A stretch of DNA of 64,000 nucleotides from Spongospora subterranea. Taxonomy: Eukaryota; Endomyxa; Phytomyxea; Plasmodiophorida; Plasmodiophoridae. Of the stretch, positions 46,705 to 58,525 are shown one piece after another. Each line of letters opens with the position of its first letter. The first letter of the stretch is position 1. The notes beneath the pieces are model-generated. The model was not told the origin of the DNA and did no database searches. It worked only from the letters and a program-made list of their open reading frames with translations. A program made the position numbers and the translations under genes. The stretch is from the NCBI GenBank assembly GCA_900404475.1, contig OUQQ01000140.1, forward strand, positions 1 through 64,000, written 5' to 3'.

Positions 46705-48900
46705 TAGACAGGTTTAATTCGTTGGAGAGGCAGTAAAACAATAACGAATATTCGGTACACTTTTAATTATTCGTTTTTCGGGAATGGAATTACACTCCGT
46801 CACAAAGGGTCTCGCCTTCGTTTTTTCCGTTGTACTGTACTGTAGTTTTACTGTAGTTTCTCCAATTCCAGAAAATAGAAAGGTAGTCAGTCATAAAACG
46901 TTTCGGACGCGAAATTCCAGATATGTCGAATTTCCTCCATATTGCGTAAGGCCTTTCCCACTTGAAGATATTTTTCCTAATTCTGCACTTTGTGTCGTTT
47001 GATAACTTCCTTCGTTTATTGCACCTACGTTTACTCTCACATTCGGCTCAGGTTGATTTCGTTTGCATGATCTAATGGAGGACGTGTTTTCGTGGCTGTT
47101 GTGATTCCGCTCCGATGGCAGAAAACTTTGTTGATGAAGGACCGGTCCAGAGAAGAGCAAGGATAAACGCCCTGGACTTTTTGCTGTTGAAAGAGGCGAA
47201 CGCAATTCTGTTATATTAAGGAAGAATCGCTTCAGGTTGGGATCGGGTTGCACAAGGGCTAAATTGCCACGGTTTGGTGTGGAAACACTGAACAGAAAGC
47301 GGTTCAAGCTAAATTCCAGGAACAAATTGCGCTGGCAAGAGATCACAACAAGGACGCATTTGCGGCGTTCGGGTTCCGCCGAAGAATAATCGGGAAAACA
47401 GGCGCCGCTGGAGGATGCTATCGCAATCATCGGCAAGCTTCAGATGAAGCAAAAGGCAGACCACGAAGCCGCCCAAGCTGCTAACATCGCAGATGCTGCT
47501 GCGGCAACATTTGCTCTCCTTCTTTGCATTATACTGAAGTGTGGCGCGTCGGCAGAGTCTGTCTATACTTGATCCATTTTGACATGGATCGACGTCCCAG
47601 AACAAAGAAAGCACCCTCAAAAAGAAACCTAAGGCCAAATAGCAACAGTGACGACGGCAATGATGATAATCAGCAAGGGCAAATTTAATCGCTACTTGCC
47701 GAGTCTGTAAAGCAATCGGAAGTTTGTCCGGCGCGAGGCCCAATTGAGAGAAGAACGCCGCATCCGCGATGAAAAGCGAAAAGGAGGAACTGGCGTTCTG
47801 CAGCGGTCTGCGCGAGGTTGAGCGCGATTGATGTGCGGTCATCTCCATGCGAACAGCAGCGATGATTGTGCCGATATCCATTGGAATATGATTGTCTGCC
47901 GGAGGAATCTTGTTCTCGAAATGACAACCATGGCGGGCCAGAATGCGATTAGCGCATTCATTTGCCTGTCTTTCATCGTGCAGGTCGTCCGTGCGAGTAA
48001 ACGTCATCAGCAGATCCTGAAAGTCCCACAACGCGGCCCAGATGCTTGATAAATTTGCCTAAGGGAATTTGTTGAGTACGGCGTAAAGACGTTTGCTCAC
48101 ACGAACGACCTGCACGATCTTGAGAGGCAGGCAAATGAATGCGCCAACCGCTTTCTGGCCCGTCGGAATTTGTGAGTCGCGACGGCCCCGGTTTCTTCAA
48201 CCGGAGTCGGCAAGCAGTTCCCGTCTGGGCCGCGTTGTGGGCTGAATTTGAGTCCGGGACTCAGTTTGTGATGGGCTTCTTGAACAGTTCGACAATGGTC
48301 AGGAAAACCTCTTTGGCATTGAACGTGACCGACCACCATGTGGCTGCGTGGCCGAAGAGACGGCTGCACATCACCTGCCACACGGGTGGCGTCGCATAGT
48401 AGTTACGTAGCTCCGAATAAACATATCAGAGTGAATTTATCCAGTTTTCCCTTAAATCGCTAACTCGCTCGAACCCATGGACGTTACCGAATCTCGACAC
48501 GCTGGTTGCGAGGCGCTCAGAGAAGCCGAGACGACAGATATTACCGTCTTGATCACACTACTCAATTGACGTCTTAACTCCATTTGCCTTTTGAAAGCCA
48601 CTAATATACCACAAACCTTGATTTTGCTTTTGGCTGCATTTCTAGGGAATCTCTTCACGACTCGAACTGCGGAGCCATGTTCGAAGCTGTCGCAGATTAT
48701 CATCAAAAATGGAGGTAGCTCGACCTTTGGTTCTCGTGTAGCGGGAGTAAGGGGAAGATGAATAGTCGGCTCTTTAAAGCTGACACTGAAGCTAAACCGT
48801 GAGCGATGGCTGCGTTGATGTTCCCTTCCATTGCCTAGGCCTGTGAGGCCAACGCCTGCTCTACATACTGCTGAACTTCATTGAAATCCATGATGATTGA
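46705..48900 (-). mobile_element. Retroelement remnants, gag-like start on the minus strand
   Basis: At 48891 the minus strand begins MDFNEVQQYVEQALASQ, reaches an in-frame TAG near 48837, then continues AMEGNINAAIAHGLASVSAL and, in another frame, HLPLTPATREPKVELPPFFDDN and LRTWLRSSS. This is a gag N-terminus of Ty3/gypsy style broken by a stop and a frameshift. From 48031 downward another minus frame (HDERQANECANRILARHG, then ARG/SER-rich) has the look of element-encoded protein, but I cannot name the family. No intact pol domain is visible. 46705-46890 is non-coding 5' flank of the ABCG gene. Confidence 0.5.
47932..48163. repeat. Inverted repeat, arms of about 75 bp
   Basis: The segment 47932-48006 (coding on the minus strand for TDDLHDERQANECANRILARH) is repeated inverted at 48089-48163 (plus strand: TNDLHDLERQANECANRFLAR). 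The arms differ at about one base in eight, so they look like diverged copies of one element sequence rather than a recent event. The spacer is about 80 bp. Confidence 0.75.
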
Positions 48901-49007
48901 GAGATTCGAAGACGATGGGCAGAGGGAGAAGTAAGGAATGAGAGAGAGCAGAGGGAACCAGGGACTAGAAAGGGTGAGAGCAGAGGGGGCAGAGGCTAGG
49001 AAGTGCG

Positions 49008-49190
49008 GGTTGAGCCGATAACCAATTGGGACACGAGAATATGGAAGACAGAGCAAGAAGAGAACACAAAGTATTTTTATATAAGCAAGCAAAACGAAAA
49101 CACACGACGAAACCGAAATGGCCGAGGTCCGATTTAGTCTGCTTAAACAGGCTCGAGCCCGAGATCTTGGGACACATCATCGGGACATCA
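49008..49190 (-). mobile_element. Probable LTR with TATA box and primer-binding site
   Basis: On the minus strand, a block starting TGATGTCCCG near 49190 and ending TCCCA near 49028 has LTR-like TG and CA ends. It contains a TATATAAAAATA promoter-like sequence at 49071-49082. Directly downstream (49008-49025) lies TTGGTTATCGGCTCAACC, the place and TGG start expected of a tRNA primer-binding site, followed by the gag start at 48891. The order LTR, primer-binding site, gag supports one retroelement copy. The second LTR was not found in the window. The length of about 165 bp is estimated. Confidence 0.55.
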
Positions 49191-49236
49191 TTTCGCCAGT
49201 TGTCGGATTATGTTGAGGTGAGAAAGAACAGAATTG

Positions 49237-49278
49237 AGTGCACATGTAATGTCGCAAAGTGCACATGTAATTTCGCAA
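49237..49278. repeat. 21-bp direct repeat, two copies
   Basis: Two adjacent copies of a 21-bp unit (AGTGCACATGTAATGTCGCA-type) differ by one base. Confidence 0.8.
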
Positions 49279-50535
49279 AGTGAGGGCGTTTTGCATGATG
49301 ACAAGGTCTATGCTATGATTGATGGAGTATTGTCTCGCTGATGTGGAAGTTTCCAGAAACATCAAGTTACTTCAAAAACCATTGGATGGATAAATCAGGT
49401 CGCTGCCCGTATCTTGAGTAATTAAGGTCGTGTTTTCTCGAGGGGGTCTGGGGTTAAATGGATGCTGCGACCAACCTTCTGGCGTAAAACGTGATCTAAT
49501 GGAACCGTCTTGATGTGCAATATCTGCTAGACCATGTTTTATCAATACACAAGATAGCAATACCCATCATGCCGGACTCATGCAATATCCTATGGGATCC
49601 CGTTTGTGGCGTGGTTGCATTTCATGCATTTGAAATTCACGTCCAACGATCGTTCGCGTAGCTCCCATGAAAATTCGATCATATAATCGTTGAAACTGTT
49701 TTAGGTGTCCTTAAAAGCCACAATTGGTTCCGTAACGCTTCATCTTGCATCGCTTTGCATAATGATTGTGTGTTGTTATATTATACAACTTGACGGCCGT
49801 GTTGCGTTTTACAACATGATTTATCTTACGTTCATAACAGACTTTTCAATCAGCCTGAACGCACAAACTGAGACAAGACTGGATACATTCGCATGCAGAG
49901 TCTGAATGCGGTTTAGCGTGTGTTGAATGCAGTAATTCCGTGATTATAGTATCTAAAACCCCAGGAATGGACAGCATCCTAACGCGGGAACACTGTAATG
50001 CGTTTTTGTTTTGCCTTGTTTCCCCTTTTTGCGTCGAGGAGTAGGTTTCTGGTGAAAAAACTAGTTGTGTTTCGACTGCGTTTTTACTGATTGTGTTTTT
50101 ACTGATTAGACACGTTTTCAAACAACTGCGCCACGGCGGTCAGGACCTGGAATTGGTTCCAGTGCCTGGGAAGTTCGCTGATGCACCGCATTAGCATCTT
50201 CAATAGATTCGTCCTTTTGCTTCGAGCTTTATGAAATGCGATCGCGCTGCACAAGCTGGCCGTCCCATTTCGAACGTGAACTTCAAATTGTCGACAAAAC
50301 TTTAAGAATTTGGCTACAGTACTTGGAGTTTTTACGGAGACCGGGATTCCGTTTTTACTCCTTCGTTTTTACTATGTTTGTCAAACAAACGTTTAACCGC
50401 GATTAAAACGAGTAAAACCGGTTTTTGTTTGAACCGTTTAAACGACGGTCCGCAACACTGATTTCAGGAGTATTGCTCCTTTCCTATTCTAATCTCATGT
50501 CGAGCCAGACAATGAATCAATCTGATGGATTAATA
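49279..50535. other. Intergenic, no supported gene
   Basis: About 1.25 kb with short frames only. Repeated GTTTTTAC-type words near 50030-50430 give a weak internal repetition, but no clear unit. Confidence 0.4.
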
Positions 50536-50675
50536 CAATGCTAAATGATGAATTTCAGTTGACACAGATAATCCAGCACAGTAACAATCAATATCGCAGT
50601 TTCTGTCAGTCTCTATCTTTAACACTACTTCAGAATAACACTTCCCCAACTGCCCCCAATTATCAAACTTTTGAT

Positions 50676-50987
50676 ATGAATCCGCAACTAACTGACAACG
50701 GATCGAATCTCGACTGGCATATGGGTGGCGATGATTTTGCCAGCTTCCCGCCACCGGCCGAAGAAGCTAAACCACAAGAATCAACGGCTGGCAAGAATGA
50801 TATTGCCAAGTACGGCGCCGCCGCTGTTGGAGGTGCATTAGCCGCCTGTATTCTGCCCACAGTTGTGTTATTAGGAGGCGCGGTGGCAGCAGGAGTATAT
50901 GCAGCAAAGAGCGACAAAGTAGCAGGGATGATGAAAAAAGCGAGAACATCTGTTGAAAAGAATTTTGCTAAAATATCAAAAAAATAA
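50676..50987 (+). CDS. Orphan Gly/Ala-rich small membrane-associated protein
   Basis: I do not recognise it. The frame is open from 50538 and ends at a stop at 50985-50987. The better start is the ATG at 50676 (MNPQLTDNGSN), because the preceding 46 codons look random, giving 103 residues. Order: a polar acidic N-terminus (about residues 1-45), a hydrophobic Gly/Ala-rich segment (YGAAAVGGALAACILPTVVLL then GGAVAAGVYAA), and a basic C-terminus rich in Lys (MMKKARTSVEKNFAKISKK). The central segment of about 35 residues could form a helical hairpin in a membrane. No neighbour gives a functional clue. Confidence 0.55.
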   Translation: MNPQLTDNGSNLDWHMGGDDFASFPPPAEEAKPQESTAGKNDIAKYGAAAVGGALAACILPTVVLLGGAVAAGVYAAKSDKVAGMMKKARTSVEKNFAKISKK

Positions 50988-51020
50988 AACGTGTTTCACA
51001 CTTGGAGCTGTCGAAAACGT

Positions 51021-52106
51021 TTATCTCCTTTTAATTAAAGACTTTGGTTTAAATGCAAACTTCAATACAGGTCGCGCCTCATTCTGATCCAGCCTCGAAT
51101 TGATACGTTCTGTCTCGGGCGACTTCAATGTTTGCGCTTCTGCTGCAGCTGATGCTTTGATGCGTTGAAGTAGCAATTTATCGCCGTGATCATCGGCTTT
51201 TGTGATTTGTGAATTTATATTTGGACGATTTTTGCGCATTTCAGCAAATCTCTTGAAGACAAATTTTTTTAGCGAACCAACGTTGACGAATGCAATGGAA
51301 TAGTACTTTACGATGGTTGTGGTCATAGCTGTCTAAATGTCCTTGATATTCAATTGCCTTTGTATATTGTTTGTTACATAACGAACAATAGAGATTTTTG
51401 ATATTTTCTTGTGCTTCTTGCTCCTGTTTGAGCTTTGCTTCAATGCGATCTTTTCTTTCGTTAGCAGCTTCCTCACTTTCTCCCAGTGTGTTTTCAGACT
51501 CAAGGCGTCTCCTTTCTGAAGTCACTTTTTTGGACATTTCTTTATCAAATGATTCTGCTCCAACACCAAGAACTTCGCTCTTTTTCTCAATTCTTAAAGG
51601 ATCGATGATGCCTACAATTGACAGAAGTAAATCATTTGACTACAAAAAATATGCATGGTTAAATTACACCGCAAATTATCGCAGGAAATGCAAAGTTTCC
51701 AAAATATCGACAATGAAAATAAAAACATCAAGTCACACCTTGTTTTGATCGGCCAAGACCAGTACCAGAACGCCATCCCATCTTGTGAAGCAATTGAAAT
51801 CCACGATTGCTTTGAGGAATAGGTATATCCATACTAGCAACGTCAGTATTCGAAAGATCTAAATCCTCTGTGATAGGGGTATTTATCGGCATCGCCTTCT
51901 CTTCCTCGGACAGTTTGGAGAATTCGAGTGCTTTAATCGCCTGTGATGACACAGTAGAATAGGCAATTGCAAACAGGCAAAATAATAAGCAAGGGGCCAA
52001 CATTCAAATGATGAACAGAATTATGCTCGCCAAATTTATCAGCTAATGCAGCAATGCCACCCTGCAATTGTCGCCATGATCCTGGGCGAGATCTCCTCGA
52101 ATCCAT
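51021..52106 (-). CDS. GPATCH8-like G-patch and C2H2 zinc-finger protein
   Basis: G-patch proteins activate DEAH helicases, usually in splicing. Four exons, 52106-52002, 51940-51739, 51611-51307 and 51251-51021, give 843 bp or 280 residues with all phases consistent. Residues 36-110 include the G-patch (GFQLLHKMGWRSGTGLG then RSKQG), completed across an intron by IIDPLRIEKKSEVLGVG. A charged helical linker follows (about residues 120-175) and then one C2H2 finger of the GPATCH8/ZNF804 type (YCSLCNKQYTKAIEYQGHLDS then YDHNHRK), followed by RFAEMRKNRPN. The C-terminus ends KFAFKPKSLIKRR. The protein is far shorter than vertebrate GPATCH8, which carries long Ser-rich extensions. The ATG at 52106 opens a 35-residue exon with a G-patch-proximal LADKFGEHNS. 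Confidence 0.88.
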
Positions 52107-52519
52107 TCCTCAATCAAAATACAAATTGGCTGCTGACTGGTCCCCAACAGCAGAGCAAGAAATAGTTGTACAGTTAGATGTACCTATACGATACAGCGAG
52201 AGGATGTTTTGAAAACTGACTGACGGGCGATCCCGGTACGAGTCCAACAGACTCTCCAACAGCATTGATCCAACCATCTCGGCCCGCACTTGAAACTGCG
52301 AGGTTTGTGCGTGTAATTTTGATGAAAACGAACGACTTCTGACCGCGCTAAAGAAAAAACGATAAGTTTTTCTTTAGCGACAGGGCCCGTAGTATTGCAA
52401 ATAAATACTGCAGTGTGGTTGTTTTTTCAGGGAAAAACGGGGAAAACCTATTTTCAAGATCAAATCTCTACCAAATACCGTGGCCTCCCGGTCGCGTTAA
52501 CGGCGTCCACATTTTATTG

Positions 52520-53520
52520 TTATTCGGCGCCAAGCCTCCAACTTCCAAAAAAACGAAAAAATAGCGTTAGATGATTCCCGAATTTATGAGATTACCAAAG
52601 CTAACCGGCAAAGGCGCTATCGGAAAAGTTTGGAAGAACCGTTACAAAGTTTTGGAACGCTCGGCAAATATAGTTGACAATTCCAAAGCAAAATCCTTTT
52701 TCGTCGAATGGTTGATTTAACGAGCTTGAAGATATGTTGGACACCTGATTGACAGAGGTCATTGTGCTAACCTTCCAGTTCTGCCCTATATTGCCATTGC
52801 GAAATCCAAAAGCCACGACACTGATTTTCAGACGTCTTGGCATTTGCTGAGTCGCTTTTGAAGGCGTCGAGGTTTACAAACTATGTTCCTTTACGAGAGG
52901 GCCCAGAAGTTAAAAAAGACGATCCGGAATTGTTGGCTATTGTCGAGCAATATGAACCTGAGAACGTTTGTCACATGGGTCGAAACGGGATAATTCGTTC
53001 GTTTGCTTTCAAGGTACAGTTTTCTTATGCCGAGCGAGGATGTCTCCACCACAAGAGGCAAGATCGTGTTTTCGTTATATTTTTGCGACCGCAAATGGAA
53101 CCCAATGAACTCCTTTCGCTCTATCGGAAAGCCCAAAGATCCTCCGTCAATGGCCACTTAATCAACTCGATCACTCCAAAGCCTGGATGAGGGTGGAAAC
53201 ATTTTGAAAATGATTTAATATCGCCTTCTTTTGCCAATGGACAACGCTCCAGGACACTTTGACGTTTCCGAACGTGGTAATATCCGGGTCGTGTTTGTCC
53301 CATCAAGTGCACGAGCTGGAAGTAGCCGTGTGATTTGGGGTCAATCGATACAAATTGTAAATGTTCTACGGTTGGAATTATCGGCTCTGATTGAGGAAGT
53401 CGTGTGTATGTTTTCACAATACAATGATGTTTCTCAAGTTTATTGGGTTCTGTTTAGCGATCCATCAACTCACAAAATGATTGCAGTCGCTCTAAACTTT
53501 CTATACGTCGACAGATTCTG
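52520..53520 (+). mobile_element. Broken Tigger/pogo-type DDE transposase
   Basis: Pieces of a pogo/Tigger transposase occur in order on the plus strand: VLAFAESLLKASRF (DNA-binding-side linker, about 52838), EQYEPENVCHMGRNG (about 52947), HHKRQDRVFVIFLRPQMEPNE (about 53052; the usual KDRLTVLL block of the catalytic core), and DNAPGHFDVSERGNIRVVFV (about 53240; the second catalytic Asp region). Frame changes occur between pieces, so the copy is inactive. The usual third acidic residue further on is not clear. Possible N-terminal residues start near 52570. No terminal inverted repeats were identified by eye. Confidence 0.7.
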
Positions 53521-53589
53521 AGACGTACTGGGTCAGCCACCACGTTCTGTCCGACCATTGAGAATTGAGCTTTTTTTTTGCGACCATAT

Positions 53590-55720
53590 CTAGTTTTGAC
53601 TGCTTTCTTGTATTAGCATTCGGTTCAAGGTTTTTTCGCTTACAGAGATGTTAAGAATGTTGTTGAACAATGTGCGTTCGTCGAGGTTCTTTGGAATCCT
53701 GTTGAGAAAATGCAGACATTGCTCGAAACTCGATGATGCGAAAACAGATTCGTACATTTTTAGCACACCCAATGCGGCGCGAAACAGAAACGCTTGCCCT
53801 TCAACAAGGAAACAATCCCAAATGCGGCAAGCAATGTCCAAAGGAAATGATCGACTGAAGATCGTCAAGATCCAGTCATAAAGGTACATATCCGGAGTCA
53901 ATTGCAATTCTTGAAACCTCTCGGATGCTTTGAAAACGTGTTTTTTCAAAAGCTTATCAAATACGTTTAGGTGTGTACGACCATTTGTAAAATCGCGGAA
54001 CAAGGTAAAATACCTAAAAACGGACTAAACAATCAATCGCAAAACAACGAACCAGCATATACAATTCTCGGTTAAGAAGATTGGCCAATGCTTGAAAAGC
54101 GTGGTATTCGCTGTCAACATTCAAAAGTAGCATAGCAGCAATATATGACATCCCTGTAACACTTGTGACTAAAACAGCAAGTCAAGAGATGGGAGCATGA
54201 ACCTTGAGTATATCCAACATCGGGTCTGAACGAAACGTATGTTCGAAGAATATTGATCAGCGGGGTTTTCAAAGGGCCTTCGCCATGGAAAAACTATGAA
54301 AACTTGATTTTACTTACAGCTAATGTGAGTGTTACAAAAATTAAAAATACTTGCAAATCAGGGAAAGTCCTTGGAACATCAATTTCAATTAAGTTCATTG
54401 AGTCTTCTCTGCTGCAAGAATCAGATGCAGCAGAAGTTTGCCGTGAGGATAGGATATTGTACAGGTCTACAGGAATGTAAGGTGAAATTTGATAAAGGCA
54501 ACATAATTTCAAAACCATTAGTAATCTTTAAATCATTGCCAATTATTGCAATCCAGGCTTGGCTACGGCACGAACTGGGAATTCCTCTCCAGCACATGTT
54601 TCTCAGTTTCCTTTGAGACGGAATCTCTCTATGGGGACGTTCAGTACCAAAAAAACCATTTGCGATTGAATTCATCTACGTTCTATTGTTCCAATTTTGA
54701 AACATTTGTCCCCACGCAATTCTGTCTTCCTTCGTTTGCCTTTCTCGCTGAGCGTCCTGACTTTCCTCAGAATCTTGAAAACAATTCGCTTAATACAGAT
54801 GTAATGAGCACACAACTTGATACTAACCAATAAAAATTGAAGCTGCGGAAGGTCCTGCCCAGTTGTCGACCAATCCTATGGAAATGTCACCGTCCCTTCC
54901 AGATTGATAAAAAAACAGAATATACCTTGGAAAAAAACTCGACCTCTTACTTTGAAGTTAGTAGCTTGGGGATCTGATTTCATATCATCCTCGCGTTGGA
55001 CTGGAGATCTAGAGCGTAAAACTGGGGAAACAGAATTGTTTGCATTCCTCTGCTGGATATTGCGATTGGGCGACCTAAAACTGTTAAAAGAGATAAAACA
55101 TTCTTTATCTTGAGAACTCACAAATCAAGTGACGGCTCGATAGAGGACTTTGAAGCGCCAGAATACAGCGGTGTATTAGAGACACTGACGAAATATAATT
55201 ACAAAACACGAATGCAAACTAATTTGATCAAACACACTGTTCTTGCAGGCCGTCGCTTGGGGTTTGTTGGCTTAGCTTCTGAGAGTCAACACTCAGTATA
55301 AAGTCGGCAGACCTTCATGGAAAATAAATCTACAAGATATATACGATCGTTTGATGGCTAAACCTAGTTGCAAAGGGTTGAAGCGCCTCAGGCTTGGATT
55401 TATTTGAAAGCGAATTGGGTGACTGAAGTTCTTTTTCGGAAGCATTATTCCTACGCAAGTAAGTGCAATGCAAACGAAAACAAGATGACTATAGCCTACA
55501 CGTTAATGGTGAAAGACTCAGATGTGCCGACATCATACAATGGAGGTCGTTCGCTCAGGGAGCCCACGCTATATTTGGCGAGCGACGATAATGTCAGCAC
55601 AGGTAAACCTCAACACCAACAACGTAACCTGTTTCCCTGTGTCTGTCCTGTTTCTTTCTCGACGTCCTTATCGTTCAAGTCCAAGGATTCCTCGACCTTA
55701 ACGACATCGGCAAATTCCAT
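53590..55720 (-). CDS. TBC-domain Rab GTPase-activating protein (TBC1D12/14-like)
   Basis: TBC proteins accelerate GTP hydrolysis on Rab proteins in membrane traffic. The minus-strand exons, in order, hold RNMCWRGIPSSCRSQAWIAI (about 54600), IDVPRTFPDLQ (about 54380, with the catalytic arginine finger), GMSYIAAMLLLNVDSEYHAFQ (about 54120, next to the glutamine finger position), and LTPDMYLYDWILTIFSRSFPLD (about 53890), with FLFRAALGVLKMYE following. The stop is at 53590. This order and the LYDWILTIF string match TBC1D12/14-type domains. A plausible first exon starts at ATG 55720 (ACCATGG context, MEFADVVKVEESLDLN); the region between 54900 and 55600 is only loosely resolved. The C-terminal Tigger-like sequence lies just beyond the 3' end. 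Confidence 0.82.
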
Positions 55721-55869
55721 GGTTTATTTTGACCAAACCTGGGCCATCTCCTTCGCTAGTAACGAAAATTCTTCACTAAAGAGGAGGCCGTATCTGAGCG
55801 CCGGTCACATAACTATCAAGCGAGAAGTAGCCGCCTGGGCAGAAAAAATTGCGCCGCACCTCGAGTAGC

Positions 55870-56191
55870 GACCCTCACATAGTCACAGCAGCAAACGGTC
55901 CTCATCCTTGCTGATAATGAGATAACAAGTACAAGAAAATATCTGCCGGTCAATCAAATGCATTCAACGCTGATCCTTCATGTTTTTACTACAACGCGCC
56001 TATCAAACATTATTCAGTACTTAAATACAGTACCGAGGCAGCATCTAAAAATCATTTCCCCGTAATCGGTCCGGCTGACAGCAGGTCACGCAGTTCTGGG
56101 CGTTGCCCACCTCATCCAGGTACAGTAGATCACAAATCTGGTCATCATAGGCCAGAGGGCTGCTGCAGTCACGGCACCGCCTATCATCGCT
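55870..56191. other. Short intergenic region
   Basis: Between the divergent TBC and PIAS genes. It probably holds both promoters, but no core element can be identified. Confidence 0.4.
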
Positions 56192-58042
56192 GTGGCGCGC
56201 TATTTATTGACGAACTTTACAATGATTCCAATGCCAGGAATGGATGCGTTGAGGCCTGCTTCGTTAGAGCAGGGGGCGGTCATGGTCTACACCTCCGATA
56301 TTTATCGGATGGCAGGCCTCACCCAAATGGATCCGGCTATGTTTATGAGAAATTTCTGCAGCGGAAGTTTTTTTTCCTATCGTGTGGCGGATCTAAAAGC
56401 GATAATCCGGTATCTGAAAGATTTCTGCATCATCGCCAGGCAAAGCTCGATGCCGAGATATTTAACTACTGCAGGAAGAAAACAGCAGATTGTCGATGGT
56501 GAATACGATTAAGAAATTTATCTATTCCATGCTATGTCAACCGATCATTGTACTATATCGTCGTTTGGATCTTTTTCCAATGGATTTTGTTCAGGCTTAG
56601 TTGAGTTTATCAACAGAATCGCAAAACCATGCCGTCAGCATCCCCGCGCACGAAGTGGACACTATTTCCCAATCCCTAAAGACGCTCCTCCGTGCACTTG
56701 TTTTCCAGATGAAGAGGGCCAAAATTCCTCGGCGACATCATTGGGTACCTATGGTTTGTTATTATCTCAAACAATCACCGAATTTTTCAGCTGAAACTGG
56801 GATCCTCAACGCCTTGTTCAAGTTACCCAGTTTCCAACGAATTGACGGTCTCTATTGTGATCCCATTACACTGGCAAGCGCCTTTTTTCGGTATGTTGTC
56901 AACAATATTATATAGGCATCACCAAAAGTTTTTGCAGATCTATGGGTGGCATGCATTTAAATTTCAAATTAACGGATTCTCAGCACGCCGACATTCAATG
57001 TGGCCGATCTCAAGTCGTGCTCAGGTCGACCAGGTCTATTGTTTTGCCCTGTTGTATTGACAGCTGTATGATATAGACGGTTCTGTCCTGCATCCAATCA
57101 GTTTGAGGTGCTTGACAATAGGATATTCGCTCGGATGAATCGTCGGGAAATCGTTTTTCCAATGGTGGGATTCACATCCAATTTGTACAACAGTTTTGAC
57201 GATGGTATATCAGATTCAGTACGACGCGAAAAAGGCACATTCTAATCCACTTAATATATCTGATTATATTGTTCGTCGCGAAGTTCAAGAATTGGATATT
57301 GGATCCCAGATGATCAAGGGTGTTGTAGTTGTGCAAATCGTCAAGTGCGTTAGTGTCGTTGAGGTAGTGTGCAACGACGTTGAAGATTTGTGGTTTGCTT
57401 ATGTATTACGTCTCACGATAGATAGTCGAAATGGTTAAAGTTCGCGAACCGATTGAGGAGAAACCTCATGTTGCTGCTGTTGGCGATGATGACATCAAGG
57501 CGTCGAATATGCTGGTGTCGTTACGCTGTCCACTGTCGATGATTAGGTTGGAAAATCCAGCGAAGTCTGTACTTTGCAATCATCAACAGTGTTTTGATTT
57601 GGAAAAAATGGTCTCCTATTGCAAACAATATGGCCGATGGCGTTGTCCTGTATGTAGCGGTCCTGCCCAAGGTAATACTCCTCGCGCTCGAAATTGCCAT
57701 CTCTGTATGACACCGAGTCAGTGGCAGACTTGCGAATTGATTCGTTTTTCAAGCGTTTACTTGCAAACGCTGGTCCGGATGTAGATCAAGGTAAATTTTT
57801 CTTAAATAGTTACGCTTTTTTCTGATTATTGTCAATGACCAGCAAATGTCGGTGTGGATGGTACTGTAGAATATATTGACCCGGATGAAGATAGGCGTCA
57901 ACAGGAAGAGCAAAGGTTGCGTCTTGATAAGCGCCGTCGGATAAACCCTCCTACAGATACGCCTACAGATGCACTCAAGGATCTTGTCGAATTTGCTCTT
58001 AATGATGGCAGCAGTTACTCTTGCCCTTTTATAATTGACTGA
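56192..58042 (+). CDS. PIAS-type SP-RING SUMO E3 ligase
   Basis: PIAS proteins promote SUMO transfer in the nucleus, typically onto transcription factors. The exon chain is read from the SP-RING backward. The SP-RING at about 57500-57690 reads VSLRCPLSMIRLENPAK, CNHQQCFDL and WRCPVCSGPAQ. It joins over an intron to DLRIDSFFKRLLANAGPDVDQ (intron with G|AC phase) and over another to ANVGVDGTVEYIDPDEDRRQ, ending at a stop at 58042 after a basic, Pro/Thr-rich tail. Upstream, SNPLNISDYI (about 57240) and KLPSFQRIDGLYCDPITLAS (about 56825) fit the PINIT domain. YRVADLKAIIR (about 56380) with AGRKQQIVD (about 56470) fits a SAP domain. The SAP and PINIT parts are diverged and their splice junctions unresolved, so the N-terminal start (ATG 56192) is tentative. 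Confidence 0.8.
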
Positions 58043-58525
58043 ATCCACCTGGTCTCTGTAAGTATGACACATTTTTTCGATGATTTTTTGCTTTAATTGT
58101 GACAAGATTTCTAGCAGAAGTCATTTGCTTTTCTGCGCCAATGTCAGTTCAATTCGGTTTGGAATTTTGATGTCCAAAACCGTTCGGACATGGCCTATAG
58201 TGTTCCCATCTCCAACATTGTTTAGGAAGGAGATAGACTGGAAAGGACTTTACGGTTGAAGACTTACCGTTGAGTAGTATAACTGTCTAACATTCTTCAT
58301 CATCGATTTCAATTGTTCACATCGTAGTGCACGATTGCACGTCTATTTACTCATCGATGATATTTGAATATAGGGTATTCGTCCAGATTGTATATGAATT
58401 GATCTGATCTATCAAGTTAAATTATTTCACGAAAAGACTTTCCCGCCAATTCGAAGCCTCGTTTTGCACAAATCCTGTCAGGTCTGGTGATTTTCCCACA
58501 ATTCTTGTAAATATATATATATTAG
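58043..58525. other. Short intergenic region
   Basis: 3' flanks of two convergent genes, PIAS and the CH-domain gene. AT-rich, nothing recognised. Confidence 0.45.

Noticed and set aside
55368..55868. 166-codon plus frame near the TBC gene start
   Set aside because: Opposite a plausible TBC first exon that has a good start context and charged coding-like sequence.
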